Shown in pieces: positions 5,176-7,928 of a stretch of 7,928 bases of DNA (its first letter is position 1; each line of letters begins with the position of its first letter). Both the position numbers and the translations under genes were made by a program. This DNA comes from an uncultured Eubacteriales bacterium (GTDB lineage: Bacteria > Bacillota > Clostridia > Lachnospirales > Anaerotignaceae), in contig CAUHBX010000033.1 of the NCBI GenBank assembly GCA_959604475.1, positions 1-7,928 on the forward strand. Reading direction: 5' to 3'. The notes under the pieces were generated by a model. The model saw nothing but the letters and a program-made list of their open reading frames with translations. It did not search any database and was not told where the DNA came from.

Positions 5176-7183
5176 ATGCAAGCCTTATATCTACATTATT
5201 ATCATTCATAGTAGTTGCCGCTCCCAGATCCGTAAGCCTATCATGCTGAAGGGCGTTAACTCCAAGCCCATTGTATGTCTGTGATGACTTAAAAATGCCA
5301 ACGGCGGCAACAGCACCCATAGCTATATTTTCGCTGAGGCACGCCTCAAACTCTACCTCTGCAAGGTCATTAAAACAAATAATTCTGTCTCCGTTTTTGA
5401 TGTTCCTTGCTGCAGCATCCCTGTTGTGTATTACAAGCCTCATATTTCCTCTGCTGTCAATGAGGTCTTCTCTTTGGGTAAATATAGAATTAAGAGTATG
5501 CTCACTAGGCGCCGAAATAAGGCTAAGCGGGTATTCGCCTCCATAGGCTTCTGTATATCTTGGCATTGGCTCTGAAAGCATCTCATTTACTATCTTTATT
5601 TTTCCGCTTCTAGTTTTCCATACCGCATGGTCGGAGAAGGGCATACTTATGCACCCGCCTTCTCTTAGTATTTTCTTTTTCTCTTCCTGCAATGCGTGAA
5701 CCGCTTTGGTAGGATTATCGAGGACATAATTCATCATTTCGATATCAGTTCGTTTAAAGTACTCGTCATCATATCCCATTGCTTCAGCCAGCAGACAGAA
5801 TGTATCCCAATCACTTTTACATTCAGCAGGTGCATCGACAGCTTTATAGGCTGTACCAAGAGTGCAATAACCATAGCACTCATATATGTCGTTCTGCTCG
5901 ACTGAAAATGTTGCTGGAAGTATTATATCGGCATACTCAGCAGTATCTGTCATAAACCTTTCATGTACAACTGTAAAAAGGTCCTCCCTTTTTAATCCAT
6001 CAATAACAGCCTTCTGGTCACTTACCGAATTGGCTGGGTTTCCGGCATATACGTAGAGGCTTTTTATTTTATCGTTCTTTATTGCGGCTCCAAGCTGATT
6101 AATATTGATTTTTTCACCATTATTTTTCCTAAAGTCTGGTCGCTTTATTAAAGAGCCGTCAATATAAGCAGTATCTATTGGTGAACCACCGCACAATCCG
6201 CCGCCCTTTTTCAGCCATGCTCCCGTAAAAAGTGAAAGTACAGTAATTAACCTTACAGTCATCGCCCCATTACCGTATCTTGAATTACCACTTCCCAGAA
6301 TTATCGCAGGAGCTTCTGCTTTCCCATATTCAATAGCCAATTTTTCTATTACAGCTTCCGGTACCCCGGTTATTTCTTCAGCCCATTTTGGAGTATATTC
6401 GGGCAGTGTTTCTCTGAACTCATCATAACCTTCTGCATTATCTCTTAAAAACGTCTCATCTGCCAGACCTTCTCTTACGAGTACATGCATCATTGCAAGT
6501 GCTAATGCTCCGTCTGTTCCCGGCCTTATAAGAATTGTCTCATCACAGTATTTACCCATGGGTTCCCCATAAACTTCAATTAAGACTATTTTTTTGCCCT
6601 GTTTTTTGGCGTTAATTATGTCCGGCATTGACTGTAACCGGGTCGCCAGCATATTGCTTCCCCAAACTATATAATAGTCGCTGTGCTTAAGTTCTCTCGG
6701 GTCAAGGCACCCTGTTTTTCCCAATACGTTTGCATAACCGACGCTTTTAGCCGTTGAGCACAGTGTCTTTACAAGCTCGCATGCACCCATATAATTAAAA
6801 AAGGCCTCCCCACAGTGACGGTGAATATCGCTCATAACACCCGAATATGAACAATAGGCTATTGCCTCAGGTCCATTTTCTCTAATTATTTCCTTCCATT
6901 TATCAGCAATTATTTTAATTGCATCATCCCAACTGATTGCTTTAAAAAATCCGCTGCCCTTCTCTCCGTTCCTTATGAGAGGCGTCAGCAGACGTTCCTC
7001 CGAGTTTACTGACTTTTCATATCTCTGCATTTTTCTGCATATCAAGCCTCTTGAGGCCGGATGAGTTTCGTCACCTAGTATTTTTAGTATCTTTTTTCCA
7101 TCGGTTTCAACCAAAAAGCCGCAGGTTGTCGGACAGTCATATGGGCAGATAGCCTTTTTTATTTCTTTTTTCAGTTCATCCAT
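5174..7183 (-). CDS. Molybdopterin (Mo/W-bisPGD) oxidoreductase, DMSO-reductase superfamily
   Basis: A cytoplasmic molybdenum or tungsten enzyme of about 670 residues. From the ATG at 7183, Cys13, Cys17, Cys21 and Cys49 (C-x3-C-x3-C-x27-C) bind an N-terminal [4Fe-4S] cluster, followed by Lys51 where related enzymes have a conserved Lys for electron transfer. The central molybdopterin domain includes KTLCSTAKSVGYANVLG, where Cys142 is the likely metal ligand, and IVWGSNMLATR, IRPGTDGALALAM and YAGNPANSVSDQ. The C-terminal dinucleotide-binding domain runs from about YPLSLISAPSEHTLNS to the end (LTDLGAATTMNDNNVDIRLA). No twin-arginine signal is present. AAGGGGG (7192-7198) lies 8 nt before the ATG at 7183 but only 2 nt before one at 7189, so I prefer 7183. 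It overlaps mobB by 8 nt and is last in the operon. No electron-transfer subunit is visible; the substrate is unknown. It is not clearly a formate dehydrogenase or nitrate reductase. Confidence 0.93.
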   Translation of the reverse strand: MDELKKEIKKAICPYDCPTTCGFLVETDGKKILKILGDETHPASRGLICRKMQRYEKSVNSEERLLTPLIRNGEKGSGFFKAISWDDAIKIIADKWKEIIRENGPEAIAYCSYSGVMSDIHRHCGEAFFNYMGACELVKTLCSTAKSVGYANVLGKTGCLDPRELKHSDYYIVWGSNMLATRLQSMPDIINAKKQGKKIVLIEVYGEPMGKYCDETILIRPGTDGALALAMMHVLVREGLADETFLRDNAEGYDEFRETLPEYTPKWAEEITGVPEAVIEKLAIEYGKAEAPAIILGSGNSRYGNGAMTVRLITVLSLFTGAWLKKGGGLCGGSPIDTAYIDGSLIKRPDFRKNNGEKININQLGAAIKNDKIKSLYVYAGNPANSVSDQKAVIDGLKREDLFTVVHERFMTDTAEYADIILPATFSVEQNDIYECYGYCTLGTAYKAVDAPAECKSDWDTFCLLAEAMGYDDEYFKRTDIEMMNYVLDNPTKAVHALQEEKKKILREGGCISMPFSDHAVWKTRSGKIKIVNEMLSEPMPRYTEAYGGEYPLSLISAPSEHTLNSIFTQREDLIDSRGNMRLVIHNRDAAARNIKNGDRIICFNDLAEVEFEACLSENIAMGAVAAVGIFKSSQTYNGLGVNALQHDRLTDLGAATTMNDNNVDIRLA

Positions 7184-7658
7184 GCTCATTTCCCCCTTTT
7201 ACAGAAAGATTAAAGTACCCCAATAAAAATTCACCAATTTTTTCCGTTTCGTCCCTTTTAAAATTCGGTTCACAGTTACCGCCTATCCATGCAATTATGT
7301 TATCTGCACCGTCGATACTTTCATTTGAGCATATCCAAAGCTTAGGATAATCAGAATATTTAAAGCCCTCCAAAAATATAATATCAGCCTTGGAAAATTG
7401 CTCAAGCAACTCCGCTTCAGCAATTTTTTTGCGCTCTATAAGCTGATACTTTTCTCCGTCAAATATTGCTGTCCCAAAAGCTCCTGCATGAAAAAATCTG
7501 CTGGTGTCTGTTCCATCTGTATCAGCAAAAAAACTATGCCCGTCATGCTTAATTACTGCGCATGATATATCCATAGAATTAAAATATCCTATTAGATTTT
7601 CAATCAGCGTTGTTTTTCCTGAATTTTTAGCCCCGCTTACTGCAATAATGTTACACAT
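7176..7658 (-). CDS. mobB: Molybdopterin-guanine dinucleotide biosynthesis adaptor MobB
   Basis: A 160-residue P-loop GTP-binding protein of the MobB family, normal length. Walker A is GAKNSGKTT (9-17). The family's IKHDGHSF (36-43) and DTDGTDTSRFFHAGA (46-60) follow, with IIFLEGFKYSDYPKLWI (93-109) at the Walker B position, and the C-terminal IIAWIGG typical of MobB. In characterised systems MobB helps MobA convert molybdopterin to its guanine dinucleotide form, needed by DMSO-reductase-type enzymes such as the one encoded next; no mobA is visible here. The ATG overlaps the end of moeA by 8 nt (7651-7658) and only a weak GGTG precedes it (7667-7670), so translation probably depends on coupling to moeA. 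Its own end overlaps the oxidoreductase start in the same way. Confidence 0.92.
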   Translation of the reverse strand: MCNIIAVSGAKNSGKTTLIENLIGYFNSMDISCAVIKHDGHSFFADTDGTDTSRFFHAGAFGTAIFDGEKYQLIERKKIAEAELLEQFSKADIIFLEGFKYSDYPKLWICSNESIDGADNIIAWIGGNCEPNFKRDETEKIGEFLLGYFNLSVKGGNEHG

Positions 7659-7928
7659 TAAAAATCACCACACTGTCCCCCGGTTTTAAACATTCCGTCC
7701 CCTGCGCCACATCAATATAGCAATTACATTGTGCTGTTGTCCTAATCGAGCCGTTTGATTGGCTGTCAAGTACTGTAACCATACCATCAGCCTCAATAGC
7801 TTTTATAAATCTTCTGGATTGACTGAATTTAGTATATCCATTTTTTATAACAGCCTTTTTTCGCTCTGGAAGAAGCCATTTGTCTCCATTAAGAGAAGAA
7901 ATAAGGGGTCTTCCTATAACCTCAAGTC
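7651..7928 (-). CDS. moeA: Molybdopterin molybdenumtransferase MoeA, C-terminal part (cut by window edge)
   Basis: The last 92 codons of a gene entering from beyond the right edge. The visible product starts LEVIGRPLISSLNGDKWLLP, continues with a run of basic residues and QSRRFIKAIEADGMVTVL, and ends CNCYIDVAQGTECLKPGDSV before VIFNV and TAA at 7653-7651. This matches the C-terminal beta-barrel domain of MoeA, with its (R)RF.RA strand, an 'N.yI.i..G...l..G..V.v' ending, and the preceding G.P.i..L.G helix. MoeA inserts molybdate into adenylylated molybdopterin to make active Moco in the cytoplasm. Sitting directly before mobB and a molybdoenzyme, it suits a dedicated cofactor-supply operon. 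The promoter lies outside the window. Assignment rests on the C-terminal domain only, so a MoeA-like variant fused to something else upstream is possible. Confidence 0.8.
   Translation of the reverse strand, partial: LEVIGRPLISSLNGDKWLLPERKKAVIKNGYTKFSQSRRFIKAIEADGMVTVLDSQSNGSIRTTAQCNCYIDVAQGTECLKPGDSVVIFNV

Noticed and set aside
1..7928. CRISPR array, insertion sequence, tRNA or rRNA
   Set aside because: No regularly spaced repeats, transposase motifs, terminal inverted repeats with target duplications, cloverleaf or rRNA-like stretches were seen.

Overview
The window looks like a chromosomal segment of a low-GC, anaerobic Bacillota, most likely class Clostridia. The evidence is a base composition of roughly 40% GC by eye, strong AGGAGG-type ribosome binding sites, tightly packed genes with 4-8 nt overlaps, and a cytoplasmic molybdopterin oxidoreductase beside its own cofactor genes. 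I cannot assign a genus. There are no tRNA or rRNA genes, CRISPR arrays, insertion sequences or phage genes. It reads as ordinary core/accessory metabolism with two poorly characterised genes in the middle.

Layout: (1) 1-854, minus strand: the cytoplasmic N-terminal part of an MgtE Mg2+ transporter/channel, cut by the window edge just before its membrane domain. (2) 855-1202: a 348-bp gene-free stretch with a possible 31-codon minus-strand leader peptide, a long inverted repeat, a terminator-like hairpin facing mgtE, and a plus-strand extended -10 promoter. (3) 1203-3017, plus strand: a two-gene unit of an unrecognised exported/anchored protein and a multi-pass membrane protein that resembles an internally duplicated HPP-family protein. 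It ends at a bidirectional terminator shared with the next unit. (4) 3047-4170, minus strand: two overlapping half-size CHR (ChrA-type) transporter genes. A LysR regulator (4282-5163) is divergently transcribed across a 111-bp spacer with back-to-back promoters and palindromes. (5) 5174-7928, minus strand: a molybdenum-cofactor operon read moeA (partial) -> mobB -> Mo/W-bisPGD oxidoreductase, translationally coupled by short overlaps. It converges on lysR, and a 30-bp perfect palindrome contains both stop codons.

How the genes may work together: MoeA inserts molybdate into molybdopterin, and MobB assists the guanylation that makes the bis-MGD form. The 670-residue enzyme carries the [4Fe-4S] ligands and a candidate Cys metal ligand expected of a user of that cofactor, so the operon packages an enzyme with its cofactor maturation; its substrate cannot be read from sequence. 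The paired CHR transporters and their LysR form a second module that handles an oxyanion, classically chromate. A link between the two modules is only suggested by adjacency.

The most interesting unexplained parts are the mgtE leader architecture, the exported-protein/duplicated-HPP pair, and the orphan molybdoenzyme.
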